Below, piece after piece: positions 1 to 7,645 of a stretch of 64,000 nt of DNA. The stretch comes from Nocardioides terrigena (GTDB lineage: Bacteria; Actinomycetota; Actinomycetes; Propionibacteriales; Nocardioidaceae): contig NZ_PZYY01000005.1 in the NCBI RefSeq assembly GCF_003047265.1, forward strand, positions 186,001 to 250,000, read 5' to 3'. The notes under the pieces are model-generated. The model was not told where the DNA came from and did not search any database. It saw only the letters and a list, made by a program, of their open reading frames with translations. How positions within the stretch are numbered: the stretch's first letter is position 1; each line of letters starts with the position of its first letter. The position numbers and the translations under genes were made by a program.

Positions 1-118
1 CCTAGGGTTCACATCATGTCCTCGACCTTCCTGACCAAGCGACGCGCAGTGGATCACTGCCGCGTGCGCTCGGCGCTGTGTCGAATGCGGTGACGGGTCC
101 GTCGATCAACCTCCCCTA

Positions 119-139
119 AGTCTACTGTTTAAGTGGACT
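119..139. promoter_or_regulatory. Inverted repeat upstream of the sulfur-relay operon
   Basis: The half-sites AGTCTACT and AGTGGACT are complementary at 7 of 8 positions and are separated by the 5 bases GTTTA. They stand out as an A/T-rich island in GC-rich DNA, 60 bases before the first gene. The size suits a dimeric repressor site, possibly of the Rrf2 type often tied to sulfur metabolism, but the regulator is not in the window. Confidence 0.4.
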
Positions 140-198
140 ATGCTTGGCAGGGATCCGGACTCGAGACGAGCCCATCCCGGCCTTCCCGCAGGAGAGAC

Positions 199-735
199 AT
201 GTCCACGATCCACGAGCGCGCCACCGAGCGCGCCGACGCCGCCCCGACCGGCACGCCGGTCACTACCCCGGCCGGCATCGACCCGCGCGGTCCCCAGCTC
301 GCGGCGGCGCTGACCGCCGTGGTGCTCGCCGCCGTGCTGCTGCTCGCCCCGCACCCGGCCGGCATCGCACTGCTCGGCGTACAGACCGTGCTCTTCGCCA
401 TCGGCGCGGTGGCCGGAGTGCAGCGCACCCCCACCGCGTGGCTGTTCCGCACCCTGGTGCGGCCCCGCCTCGCCCCGCCGACCGAGCTGGAGGATCCGGC
501 CCCGCCGCGGTTCGCCCAGGCGGTCGGCCTCGCCTTCGCGCTGGTCGGCCTGGTCGCCCTCCTGGCCGGCGCGACGGTCCTGGGGCAGGTCGCGGTCGGG
601 TTCGCCCTGGCCGCCGCCCTGCTCAACGCGGTCTTCGCGTTCTGCCTGGGCTGCGAGGTCTACCTCCTGGTTTCGAGGCTCCTCGCTGGCGCTCGTCGCA
701 CCTCAACCACCGAGTCAGCCCGCGCGACCGCCTGA
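199..735 (+). CDS. DUF4395 family membrane protein
   Basis: This 178-residue protein has an N-terminal cytoplasmic tail and four hydrophobic stretches at about residues 32-52, 55-70, 105-125 and 130-155, the usual plan of DUF4395 proteins. The ATG at 199 is chosen because GGAGAG lies 3-8 bases before it; an upstream in-frame GTG at 133 falls inside an inverted repeat. DUF4395 genes often accompany thioredoxin and sulfurtransferase genes in actinobacteria, and the next two genes fit this, so a role in sulfur relay or oxidation is plausible but unproven. The last 20 or so residues (SRLLAGARRTSTTE and following) are encoded by a dispersed palindromic repeat and are probably not conserved. Confidence 0.8.
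   Translation: MSTIHERATERADAAPTGTPVTTPAGIDPRGPQLAAALTAVVLAAVLLLAPHPAGIALLGVQTVLFAIGAVAGVQRTPTAWLFRTLVRPRLAPPTELEDPAPPRFAQAVGLAFALVGLVALLAGATVLGQVAVGFALAAALLNAVFAFCLGCEVYLLVSRLLAGARRTSTTESARATA
669..713 (+). repeat. Dispersed palindromic repeat, copy 1 (inside the DUF4395 gene end)
   Basis: The element opens with GGTTTCGAGGCTCCTCGC and closes with CGCACCTCAACCACCGAG, so its ends (GGTT..GAGG and CCTC-AACC) can pair, with GCGAGC/GCTCGC-like arms inside. The same core occurs at 35488 and 36160, and a degenerate form occurs at 39193. Here it is read through in frame and supplies the C-terminal tail of the DUF4395 protein. Confidence 0.75.
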
Positions 736-792
736 CCCACAGACACCGACACACCCGTTCACACCCGAGTTCACACACCAAGGAGCAATCAC

Positions 793-1647
793 ATGAGCCG
801 CGAGTCTTCGCTCGTCACCGCCCAGTGGGTCGAGGACAACCTCGACACCGACGGCATCGTCCTCATCGAGGTCGACGAGGACACCACGTCCTACGACAAG
901 GGCCACATCCGTGGCGCCATCAAGCTCGACTGGACCACCGACCTGCAGGACCAGGTCCGCCGCGACTTCGTCAGCAAGTCGCAGTTCGAGGCCCTGCTGT
1001 CCGACCGCGGCGTCAGCAACGACGACACCGTGATCCTCTACGGCGGCAACAACAACTGGTTCGCCGCCTACGCCTACTGGTACTTCAAGCTCTACGGCCA
1101 CCAGGACGTCAAGCTCCTCGACGGCGGCCGCAAGAAGTGGGAGCTCGACTCCCGCGAGCTGACCGACGAGCTGCCCACCCGCGAGAAGACGTCGTACACG
1201 GCCCAGGAGCAGGACCACTCGATCCGCGCCTTCCGCGACGAGGTCGTGGCCGCGATCGGTACCCAGAACCTGGTCGACGTGCGCAGCCCCGACGAGTACG
1301 CCGGTCGGCTGCTCGCCCCGGCCCACCTCCCGCAGGAGCAGGCCCAGCGCGCCGGCCACGTGCCCACCTCGGTCAACGTGCCGTGGAGCAAGAACGCCAA
1401 CGACGACGGCACCTTCAAGTCCGACGCGGACCTGACGGCCCTCTACGACGAGGTCGGCTTCGACACCGACAAGGACACCATCGCGCTGTGCCGCATCGGT
1501 GAGCGCTCCTCGCTGACCTGGTTCGTCCTGACCGAGCTCCTCGGCCGCAAGAACGTCAAGAACTACGACGGCTCGTGGACCGAGTACGGCTCCCTCGTCG
1601 GCGTCCCCGTCGCCCTCGGCGACGAGCCCGGCAAGGCGGACGCCTGA
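793..1647 (+). CDS. sseA: Thiosulfate/3-mercaptopyruvate sulfurtransferase (two rhodanese domains)
   Basis: A 284-residue tandem rhodanese protein, a normal length for the CysA2/SseA family. An inactive N-terminal rhodanese domain (about 15-140) is followed by a catalytic C-terminal domain (about 160-275). The latter carries the active-site loop CRIGERSS, with the persulfide-forming cysteine near residue 233. The protein moves sulfane sulfur from thiosulfate or 3-mercaptopyruvate to an acceptor in the cytoplasm. AAGGAG lies shortly before the ATG. It overlaps the next gene as TGATG, and in mycobacteria the homologous cysA2 and sseC genes are likewise adjacent, so co-translation with the SseC-like protein is expected. 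Confidence 0.93.
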   Translation: MSRESSLVTAQWVEDNLDTDGIVLIEVDEDTTSYDKGHIRGAIKLDWTTDLQDQVRRDFVSKSQFEALLSDRGVSNDDTVILYGGNNNWFAAYAYWYFKLYGHQDVKLLDGGRKKWELDSRELTDELPTREKTSYTAQEQDHSIRAFRDEVVAAIGTQNLVDVRSPDEYAGRLLAPAHLPQEQAQRAGHVPTSVNVPWSKNANDDGTFKSDADLTALYDEVGFDTDKDTIALCRIGERSSLTWFVLTELLGRKNVKNYDGSWTEYGSLVGVPVALGDEPGKADA

Positions 1648-1943
1648 TGTGCGGCGCCACTGAGGGCGGCCTGTCGCTCGACGGCGTCGACGTCGCCAAG
1701 GAGGCCGTGATCCAGGGCCAGGTGCTCCGCGGCGAGGACCCGGTCCCCAACGCGTACGTCCGGCTGCTCGACCGCACCGGTGAGTTCACCGCCGAGGTGC
1801 CGACCAGCGCCACCGGTCACTTCCGCTTCTTCGCCAACGACGGCGAGTGGACCCTGCGCACGCTGGCCCCCAAGGCCGACCCGGTCGACACCCGCGTGGT
1901 CGCGGCGACCGGCTCGGTGGCGGAGGTCGCGGTCGCGATCTGA
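1647..1943 (+). CDS. sseC: DUF1416 protein, SseC-like
   Basis: A 98-residue protein beginning MCGATEGG, typical of the DUF1416/SseC family (about 100 residues). After the N-terminal Cys it forms a small beta-sandwich of the kind seen in carboxypeptidase-regulatory-like folds (QGQVLRGEDPVPNAYVRL). Its start overlaps the sulfurtransferase stop by one base (TGATG), which fixes the start and implies translational coupling. The biochemical role of SseC is not established; conserved linkage to rhodanese genes points to sulfur transfer. Confidence 0.85.
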   Translation: MCGATEGGLSLDGVDVAKEAVIQGQVLRGEDPVPNAYVRLLDRTGEFTAEVPTSATGHFRFFANDGEWTLRTLAPKADPVDTRVVAATGSVAEVAVAI

Positions 1944-2020
1944 TCCACCCTGCTACGACACAAGGCCGCTCCGTGCTGATCCACGGGGCGGCCTTCGTCG
2001 TCCGCTGCCATGATGTCGCC

Positions 2021-2785
2021 ATGCTGACGGGGAGCCCGGCGTCGCCCGAGCAGGCCCGCGACTTCTGCGATCGGTGGCCGGGGATGCTGCGCGACCGCCT
2101 CCCGTGGTTCGTCGACGAGGTCGGCGTCGGGGCGCCGTCGGTCGAGGCGCTCGACGGCCTGGTCGTCACCGTGGTCGGGCGGATCGGGGAGGACCGGCCG
2201 GTCGAGCCCGTCCCCGAGTGGTACGACGCGTCGCTCGCGGCGGTCGGCTGGTCGGCGTACGGCGCCGCGCTCGCGGAGGGGCTGATGGCCTGGGTGGCGG
2301 AGCTCCACGCCGCCCGAGCGGGCCGACCGCTCCCGTGGGTGCTCGACGAGGACCCGAAGAGCGCCTACCACCTCAAGCCGGTGGTGGACCTGCCCGGCAT
2401 CGCCCCGCCCTGGCGGCAGGTGATGGGCGCGCTGCGCCTCGCCCAGTCGGGTGGTGACCCGGGTCGCCTGCGGAGCGTCGTCGAGCACAACCTGGCCCAG
2501 CTGCCGGAGGGGGCGACGGCACCGCACAGAGATGAGGACGCCCTCGTCGAGCTCACGGCCCTCGGCCGGGGCCGGTGGCAGGTGTCCTTCCCCGAGGACA
2601 TCGACTCACGGCTCGGGGCGACGGCGTACGCCTCGCTCGAGGAGAAGCTCGGGGGAGTCGACGGTGTCACCGTCGCGTTGATGGAGGACCGGGACCGGGC
2701 CCTCCTCAGCACGCGGAGCGACGTGGACGAGGCCCAGCTGGAACTGCAGCTCGACCGGCTCGTCCGCTCGCTCGCCTCGCCCTGA
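2021..2785 (+). CDS. Hypothetical protein, 254 residues
   Basis: I do not recognise this protein. It is soluble, has no signal peptide or membrane segment, and is rich in Trp, Glu, Asp and Arg. The N-terminal half is probably helical (QARDFCDRWPGMLRDRLPWF). The C-terminal half alternates short strands (DALVELTALGRGRWQVSF) and ends in a charged helix. The ATG at 2021 is preferred over upstream codons because the reading frame before it overlaps the previous gene. It follows sseC by 77 bases on the same strand, so co-transcription is possible. Confidence 0.7.
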   Translation: MLTGSPASPEQARDFCDRWPGMLRDRLPWFVDEVGVGAPSVEALDGLVVTVVGRIGEDRPVEPVPEWYDASLAAVGWSAYGAALAEGLMAWVAELHAARAGRPLPWVLDEDPKSAYHLKPVVDLPGIAPPWRQVMGALRLAQSGGDPGRLRSVVEHNLAQLPEGATAPHRDEDALVELTALGRGRWQVSFPEDIDSRLGATAYASLEEKLGGVDGVTVALMEDRDRALLSTRSDVDEAQLELQLDRLVRSLASP

Positions 2786-2920
2786 CGGAGGTTGGCGCGC
2801 GTTCCAGTGGGTTGGCCAACCGCCCCGTAGGGGTGGGGATTCCTTGTCCGACCCCATCGCGAACAGCACGATGGAGATACTCGCCATTTCAAGGCGGGCA
2901 CCCCGACGAAGGAGCCGCAG

Positions 2921-3154
2921 ATGACCGAGCAGGACGCCACCACCGAGGCCCGGACCGAGGCCCTGCGCAACGTCGTCGACCGGGTGACGTCGTGGCAGGA
3001 GAGCGCCACCGACGGGACGATCCGCGAGGAGCTCGACGCCGCGCTCGCCGAGGTCGGCATCGACCTCACCGACGCCCAGCGCCAGGCCGTGACCCAGCAC
3101 ATCTCCGACGGCCGCGAGGTGGACGTCGCGGCGCTCGCCGCCGACCGCGGCTGA
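2921..3154 (+). CDS. Small acidic hypothetical protein
   Basis: A 77-residue protein, acidic and predicted to be helical throughout (TEALRNVVDRVTSWQE). It has a good ribosome site (AAGGAG, 8 bases before the ATG) and its own downstream hairpin, so it is likely a real single-gene unit. No family is recognised. The arrangement of two helical halves, with a Gly-Asp turn around residue 32, resembles small regulatory or adaptor proteins, but this is only an impression. Confidence 0.65.
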   Translation: MTEQDATTEARTEALRNVVDRVTSWQESATDGTIREELDAALAEVGIDLTDAQRQAVTQHISDGREVDVAALAADRG

Positions 3155-3163
3155 CCACGTCAC

Positions 3164-3204
3164 CCCGGAGGGCGGTGTGACGAACAACCCGCCACCCCTC
3201 CGGG
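3164..3204 (+). terminator. Terminator-like hairpin after the small acidic gene
   Basis: CCCGGAGGG at 3164-3172 pairs with CCCTCCGGG at 3196-3204, a perfect 9-base stem beginning 10 bases after the stop codon. No T-run follows, as is common for actinobacterial terminators. Confidence 0.5.
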
Positions 3205-3241
3205 TCTGACAGCCCGCCCACGACCCTGTGACGGTGGATTG

Positions 3242-4423
3242 ATGAAGGCACTCACCTGGCAAGGCAAGCGCGACGTCCGCGTCATCGACGTCCCGGACCC
3301 GCGGATCGAGGAGCCGACCGACGCGATCATCAAGGTGACGTCGACGGCCATCTGCGGATCTGACCTCCACCTCTACGACCCGCTCGGCCCGTTCCTCTCC
3401 GCCGGCGACGTCCTCGGTCACGAGACCATGGGCATCGTCGAGGAGGTCGGCCCCGAGGTCACCCACATCGCCCCGGGCGACCGTGTGGTCGTCCCGTTCA
3501 ACATCTCCTGCGGCCGCTGCTGGATGTGCGAGCGCGGCTTGATGGCCGCCTGCGAGACCACCCAGGTCCGCGAGCAGGACAAGGGCGCGGCGCTCTTCGG
3601 CTACACCGAGCTCTACGGCTCGGTGCCCGGCGGCCAGGCGGAGTACCTCCGCGTGCCGCAGGCCCACTTCGGCCCGATCAAGGTCCCGGAGGGCGTCGCC
3701 GACGAGCGCTTCCTCTACCTCTCCGACATCCTGCCCACGGCGTGGCAGGGCGTCGCGTACGCCGCCGTCTCCGAGGGCGACACGCTGCTCGTCATGGGCC
3801 TCGGCCCGGTCGGTCAGCTCGCCACCCGCATCGCCCAGCACTGGGGCATCCGGGTCCTGGCCGTCGAGCCCGACGCCTACCGCGCCGGCGTCGCCCGCCA
3901 GCGCGGCGTCGAGATCATCGACGCGATCAAGCCCGCGGAGATCGCCGCTGCGGTCCGCGACCTCACCGACGGCCGCGGCGCCGACGGCACCCTCGACGCG
4001 GTCGGCATGGAGGCGCACGGCACCCCGATCGCGGAGGGCGCGATCAAGTCGGTCGGCTACCTGCCCGACGCGGTCGCCAAGCCGCTGATGAAGACGGTCG
4101 GCATCGACCGGCTCGGCGCCCTGCGTGGGGCCATCTCGTCCGTACGCCGCGGCGGCACCGTGTCGATCTCGGGCGTCTACGGCGGCATGAGCGACCCGTT
4201 CCCGATGATGGAGATGTTCGACAAGGGCATCAGCCTGCGGATGGGCCAGTGTCACGTGAAGCGCTGGGTCGACGAGATCGTCCCGGTCGTGATGGAGGAC
4301 GGCGACCCGCTGGGCCTCGAGACGCTCGCGACGCACCGGTTGCCGCTCGCCGAGGCGCCGGCGGCGTACCAGATGTTCCGCGACAAGGCCGACGACTGCC
4401 TCAAGGTGGTCCTCAAGCCGTGA
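3242..4423 (+). CDS. Zinc-dependent alcohol dehydrogenase (MDR family)
   Basis: A 393-residue medium-chain dehydrogenase of the formaldehyde/threonine dehydrogenase-like branch. The catalytic-zinc region shows ICGSDLHLY and GHETMGIVEEVG. A structural-zinc cysteine cluster follows (CGRCWMCERGLMAAC), then the NAD-binding segment GLGPVGQLATRIA near residue 188. The ATG at 3242 follows directly on an in-frame TTG. It oxidises an alcohol or hydroxy compound with NAD(P); the substrate cannot be read from sequence. The stop overlaps the next start (CGTGA), coupling it to the iron-oxidase/CDGSH gene and suggesting a shared stress or detoxification role. Confidence 0.9.
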   Translation: MKALTWQGKRDVRVIDVPDPRIEEPTDAIIKVTSTAICGSDLHLYDPLGPFLSAGDVLGHETMGIVEEVGPEVTHIAPGDRVVVPFNISCGRCWMCERGLMAACETTQVREQDKGAALFGYTELYGSVPGGQAEYLRVPQAHFGPIKVPEGVADERFLYLSDILPTAWQGVAYAAVSEGDTLLVMGLGPVGQLATRIAQHWGIRVLAVEPDAYRAGVARQRGVEIIDAIKPAEIAAAVRDLTDGRGADGTLDAVGMEAHGTPIAEGAIKSVGYLPDAVAKPLMKTVGIDRLGALRGAISSVRRGGTVSISGVYGGMSDPFPMMEMFDKGISLRMGQCHVKRWVDEIVPVVMEDGDPLGLETLATHRLPLAEAPAAYQMFRDKADDCLKVVLKP

Positions 4424-5655
4424 CCGGCTCCGACGTACGCGCCCCGCTGCCGCAACCCCGCGGTCCGCTCTCGGGGGCGGTCGCGACGACGCTGTCGCGC
4501 CCGCCCGGGCGCACCCACCTGGCGCCCGACGTGGAGGGCGCGCTGGCCGCGCTCGACGAGGCCGCCGGCTACGTCCACGACGGCGACGCGCAGCTCGCGC
4601 TGTGGATGCTGCTCGAGCTGCACCACCGCGGCTTCGAGGGCGTCGACGACGAGTGGGAGTGGCAGCCCGACCTGACCCGGCTGCGTACCGTCCTGGGCCG
4701 TCGGCTCGAGGAGGTCGTGCACGCCGAGGTGGCGGACGCGATCACCGAGCAGGTCCCCGGCATGGTCGCCGACCCGGCCACGACGCTCTTCGCCGTCGTC
4801 GGGGACGGCAGCCGCTCATCGCTGGCGCGGCACGTGCGCCGCAAGGCGAGCCTGGAGCAGTGGCGCGAGCTGCTGGTGCTCAAGTCCGTCTACCAGCTCA
4901 AGGAGGGCGACGCGCACTCGTGGGCCATCCCGCGCGCGCACGGCGCCGTCAAGGTGGCGCTCACCGAGATCCAGTACGACGAGTACGGCTCCGGCGACCC
5001 GACTCGCCAGCACGCCGCGCTCTTCGCCCGCGCCATGGCGGCCAGCGGCGTCGACGCGACGTACGGCGCGCACGTCGACCGGGTGCCGGCCGTGGTGCTG
5101 GCCGTCAACAACTTCATGGCCGTCTGCGGGATGCAGCGCCGGCTTCTCGGCGCGACGCTGGGGCACCTCGCGATGTACGAGGCGACCAGCTCGCTCCCGC
5201 ACGGCATGTACGCCGCCGCGGCCCGGCGGCTGGGCCTGGGCGAGGACGTCACGGACTACTTCGACGAGCACGTCACGGCGGACGCGATCCACGACCAGAT
5301 CGCGGTGCGCTCCATGTGCGCGCCCTTCGTCGGCGGCGACGCCGGCCGGGCCGGGCAGGTGCTCCTCGGGGCGATTGGTGGCGCGTGGCTCGACGACCAG
5401 ATGGCCGACCTGGTCCTGGACGCCTGGCACGACGAGGAGAGCGCGCTGCTGCCCTCACCGCCCGGCCGGGCACGCGGGGGAGCACCCCGGCTCCAGGTCT
5501 GCGAGGACGGCCCGCTGCTGGTGCGCGGCGCCGAGGAGTGGGTCGACCGCGACGGCGAGGTGCACGCGCTGACCCGCCCGGTGACGGCGGTCTGCCGGTG
5601 CGGCGGCTCGGCGCGGCAGCCGTGGTGCGACGGCACCCACAAGGTCAGGACCTGA
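4420..5655 (+). CDS. Iron-containing redox enzyme fused to a CDGSH iron-sulfur domain
   Basis: A 411-residue protein starting at a GTG that overlaps the previous stop by 4 bases. Residues about 60-340 are helical and look like the heme-oxygenase/TenA-like iron-containing redox enzyme family, with metal-ligand candidates (ELHHRGFEGVDDEWEW and EIQYDEYGSG). Residues about 365-411 form a CDGSH domain with the complete cluster motif CRCGGSARQPWCDGTH, which binds a 2Fe-2S cluster through three Cys and one His. The fusion suggests internal electron delivery to a diiron or iron oxidase. The substrate is unknown. Confidence 0.85.
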   Translation: MTGSDVRAPLPQPRGPLSGAVATTLSRPPGRTHLAPDVEGALAALDEAAGYVHDGDAQLALWMLLELHHRGFEGVDDEWEWQPDLTRLRTVLGRRLEEVVHAEVADAITEQVPGMVADPATTLFAVVGDGSRSSLARHVRRKASLEQWRELLVLKSVYQLKEGDAHSWAIPRAHGAVKVALTEIQYDEYGSGDPTRQHAALFARAMAASGVDATYGAHVDRVPAVVLAVNNFMAVCGMQRRLLGATLGHLAMYEATSSLPHGMYAAAARRLGLGEDVTDYFDEHVTADAIHDQIAVRSMCAPFVGGDAGRAGQVLLGAIGGAWLDDQMADLVLDAWHDEESALLPSPPGRARGGAPRLQVCEDGPLLVRGAEEWVDRDGEVHALTRPVTAVCRCGGSARQPWCDGTHKVRT

Positions 5656-5695
5656 CGGTCATTCCGGACCATTCCCTCTCCGACGCCGGGCGCAC

Positions 5696-5720
5696 TAGAG
5701 TGCCGCCGGGCGGAGGGGGT
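5696..5720 (+). promoter_or_regulatory. Candidate -10 box and ribosome site for the PAS kinase
   Basis: TAGAGT at 5696-5701 fits the actinobacterial -10 pattern TANNNT. GGAGGGGG (5712-5719) lies 7 bases before the ATG at 5727 but only one base before an in-frame GTG at 5721, so ATG 5727 is the better start. Confidence 0.45.
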
Positions 5721-5726
5721 GTGTCG

Positions 5727-7211
5727 ATGCAGGACCTGGGTGACGCCCTGCTGCGCCTCGCCATGCGCCACTCGCCGGTGGGCATGATGGTCGCCTCCCC
5801 GGCGGGGGAGATGCTGGCGGTCAACGAGGCCGCCTGCGCGATGCTCGGCTACGACCGCGACGAGCTCACGGGGATGAGCTGGCAGGACATCACCTACCCC
5901 GAGGACCTGGCGACCGACACCGACCTCGTCGCGGCGACCCTCGCGGGCGAGCGGGCGTCGTACCGGCTCAACAAGCGCTACGTCCGCAAGGACGGAGAGG
6001 TGCTGTGGGGCGACCTGTCGGTGGCGCTGCTGCGCGACGACGACGGGGCGCCGCTGCACTTCATCTCCCAGATCGTCGACGTCACCGAGCAGCGGATAGC
6101 CGCCGAGCGGATCGAGGAGGCCAACGCCACCATCGAGAAGCACGCGCGGACCGTGGCGGCGATCTACGACGCCGTCGACGTGGGGCTGGTGCTCATCGAC
6201 CGGTCAGGGCGCTACGAGCAGGTGAACAGGCGGCACAGCGACTTCATGAGGCTCGCCTACCCCGAGGGCCACCACGGGATGGCCGGACAGACCGGCGAGG
6301 TCTTCGAGGCCGACGGGGTGACGCCGATGGCCCGCCAGGATCTGCCGTCGCACCGGGCGACCGCGGGCGACGAGTTCGACGACGTACGGCTTTGGGTCGG
6401 CAGCGACCCCGCCACCCGACGGGCGCTGTCGGTCTCCGCACGCTCCACCCGGCACGCCGACGGCAGCCTCGCGGGCGCGGCGCTGGCCTACAAGGACGTC
6501 ACCGACTTCATGCGGGCGCTGGCGGTCAAGGACGAGTTCGTCGCCTCGGTCTCCCACGAGCTGCGCACCCCCCTGACCTCCGTGCTGGGACACCTCGAGA
6601 TCCTCGAGCAGCGCCGCGACCTGCCCCACGACGTGCGCACCCAGCTGGCCGTCGTCGACCGCAACGCCGCACGGCTCGAGATGCTCGTCTCCGACCTGTT
6701 GTACGTCGCGCAGGAGGCCGACGCGACCCTCCAGGTCCGGCGCATCCCGGCCGACGTGGCCGCGGTGGTGCGCGACGCCGTCGAGGCGGCGCGCCCGATG
6801 GCAACCGGCGCCGGGGTGGACCTGTCCGCAGACCTGCCGGACTCGCTGCTGGCGATGTGCGACCCGCAGCGGCTGCGCCAGGTGGTCGACAACCTGGTGT
6901 CCAACGGCCTGAAGTACACCGACGCCGGCGGCGAGGTGCGCGTGCGGCTCCGGGCGGTCGACGACCGGATGGTGCTCGAGGTCTCCGACACCGGCATCGG
7001 CATCGCCCCCGAGGACGTGGCCCGGCTCTTCGCCCGCTTCTACCGGGCGGACACCGAGCGGGTGAAGCTCACGGCCGGCACCGGCCTCGGGCTCAACATC
7101 GTGCGCTCGATCGTGGAGGCGTGCGGTGGCGAGGTCCGGGTCGACAGCGAGGTCGGCCGGGGCAGCACCTTCACGGCGTGGATCCCGCTCGTGGCCCCGG
7201 GAGACGGGTGA
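5727..7211 (+). CDS. PAS-domain sensor histidine kinase
   Basis: A 494-residue soluble kinase without membrane segments. It has two PAS domains (about 10-125 and 140-260), a dimerisation/phosphoacceptor domain with SHELRTPLTS (His near 277), and a HATPase domain with N box NLVSNGLKYT, G1 DTGIGI and G2 GTGLGLNIV. It should autophosphorylate in response to a small-molecule, redox or light cue sensed by PAS. No response regulator gene is adjacent, so it is an orphan kinase here. The following VanZ gene starts inside its stop codon. Its position right after two redox enzymes invites the idea of redox sensing, but no cofactor site is evident. Confidence 0.92.
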   Translation: MQDLGDALLRLAMRHSPVGMMVASPAGEMLAVNEAACAMLGYDRDELTGMSWQDITYPEDLATDTDLVAATLAGERASYRLNKRYVRKDGEVLWGDLSVALLRDDDGAPLHFISQIVDVTEQRIAAERIEEANATIEKHARTVAAIYDAVDVGLVLIDRSGRYEQVNRRHSDFMRLAYPEGHHGMAGQTGEVFEADGVTPMARQDLPSHRATAGDEFDDVRLWVGSDPATRRALSVSARSTRHADGSLAGAALAYKDVTDFMRALAVKDEFVASVSHELRTPLTSVLGHLEILEQRRDLPHDVRTQLAVVDRNAARLEMLVSDLLYVAQEADATLQVRRIPADVAAVVRDAVEAARPMATGAGVDLSADLPDSLLAMCDPQRLRQVVDNLVSNGLKYTDAGGEVRVRLRAVDDRMVLEVSDTGIGIAPEDVARLFARFYRADTERVKLTAGTGLGLNIVRSIVEACGGEVRVDSEVGRGSTFTAWIPLVAPGDG

Positions 7212-7645
7212 ACGGCGAACGGCGGATCGCCGTGTGCAGCGTCCTGCTGTTCGTCTACGTGATGGCTCTGCTCCTGGTGGTGCTGACGCCCGGCACCGGA
7301 GGGCCCGACCGGATCCTGGCCGCGCTCGTGGACGTCGCGGTGGACGCCGGGGCGCAGCGCCGGTCGGCAGACAACACCATCGAGATCATGCTCAACGTCC
7401 TCCTGACGGCCCCAGCGACCTTGTTGGCGTCGGTGGTCTGGCCCAAGCCGTCCTGGCGCGACTGGACGGCCTGGGCGTTCCTGCTCTTCGGGACGGTCGA
7501 GGCCGTGCAGCTGCTGCTGCTCCCGGCGCGGCACGGGTCCTTCTCCGACGTCGTGGCCAACACGGCCGGCTGCTGCCTCGGCGCCCTGGTGGTGGCCGCC
7601 GTACGTCGCGGGGGCGCGCGGCGGGCCGCGAACTCACCGGCCTGA
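7208..7645 (+). CDS. VanZ-like membrane protein
   Basis: A 145-residue protein starting at a GTG that overlaps the kinase stop (GTGA). Four hydrophobic segments (about 7-26, 58-76, 82-102, 115-130) with the VanZ-type motif NVLLTAPATLL. VanZ proteins of Gram-positive bacteria reduce binding of teicoplanin or other glycopeptides or lipopeptides, but most chromosomal family members have no known function. Coupling to a sensor kinase hints at an envelope role. It ends base-to-base against the convergent BY-kinase gene. Confidence 0.8.
   Translation: MNGERRIAVCSVLLFVYVMALLLVVLTPGTGGPDRILAALVDVAVDAGAQRRSADNTIEIMLNVLLTAPATLLASVVWPKPSWRDWTAWAFLLFGTVEAVQLLLLPARHGSFSDVVANTAGCCLGALVVAAVRRGGARRAANSPA

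Noticed and set aside
2606..4336. A 576-codon minus-strand frame across the small acidic gene and alcohol dehydrogenase
   Set aside because: The translation is repetitive His/Arg/Val/Asp without motifs, while the plus strand encodes a clear zinc dehydrogenase.
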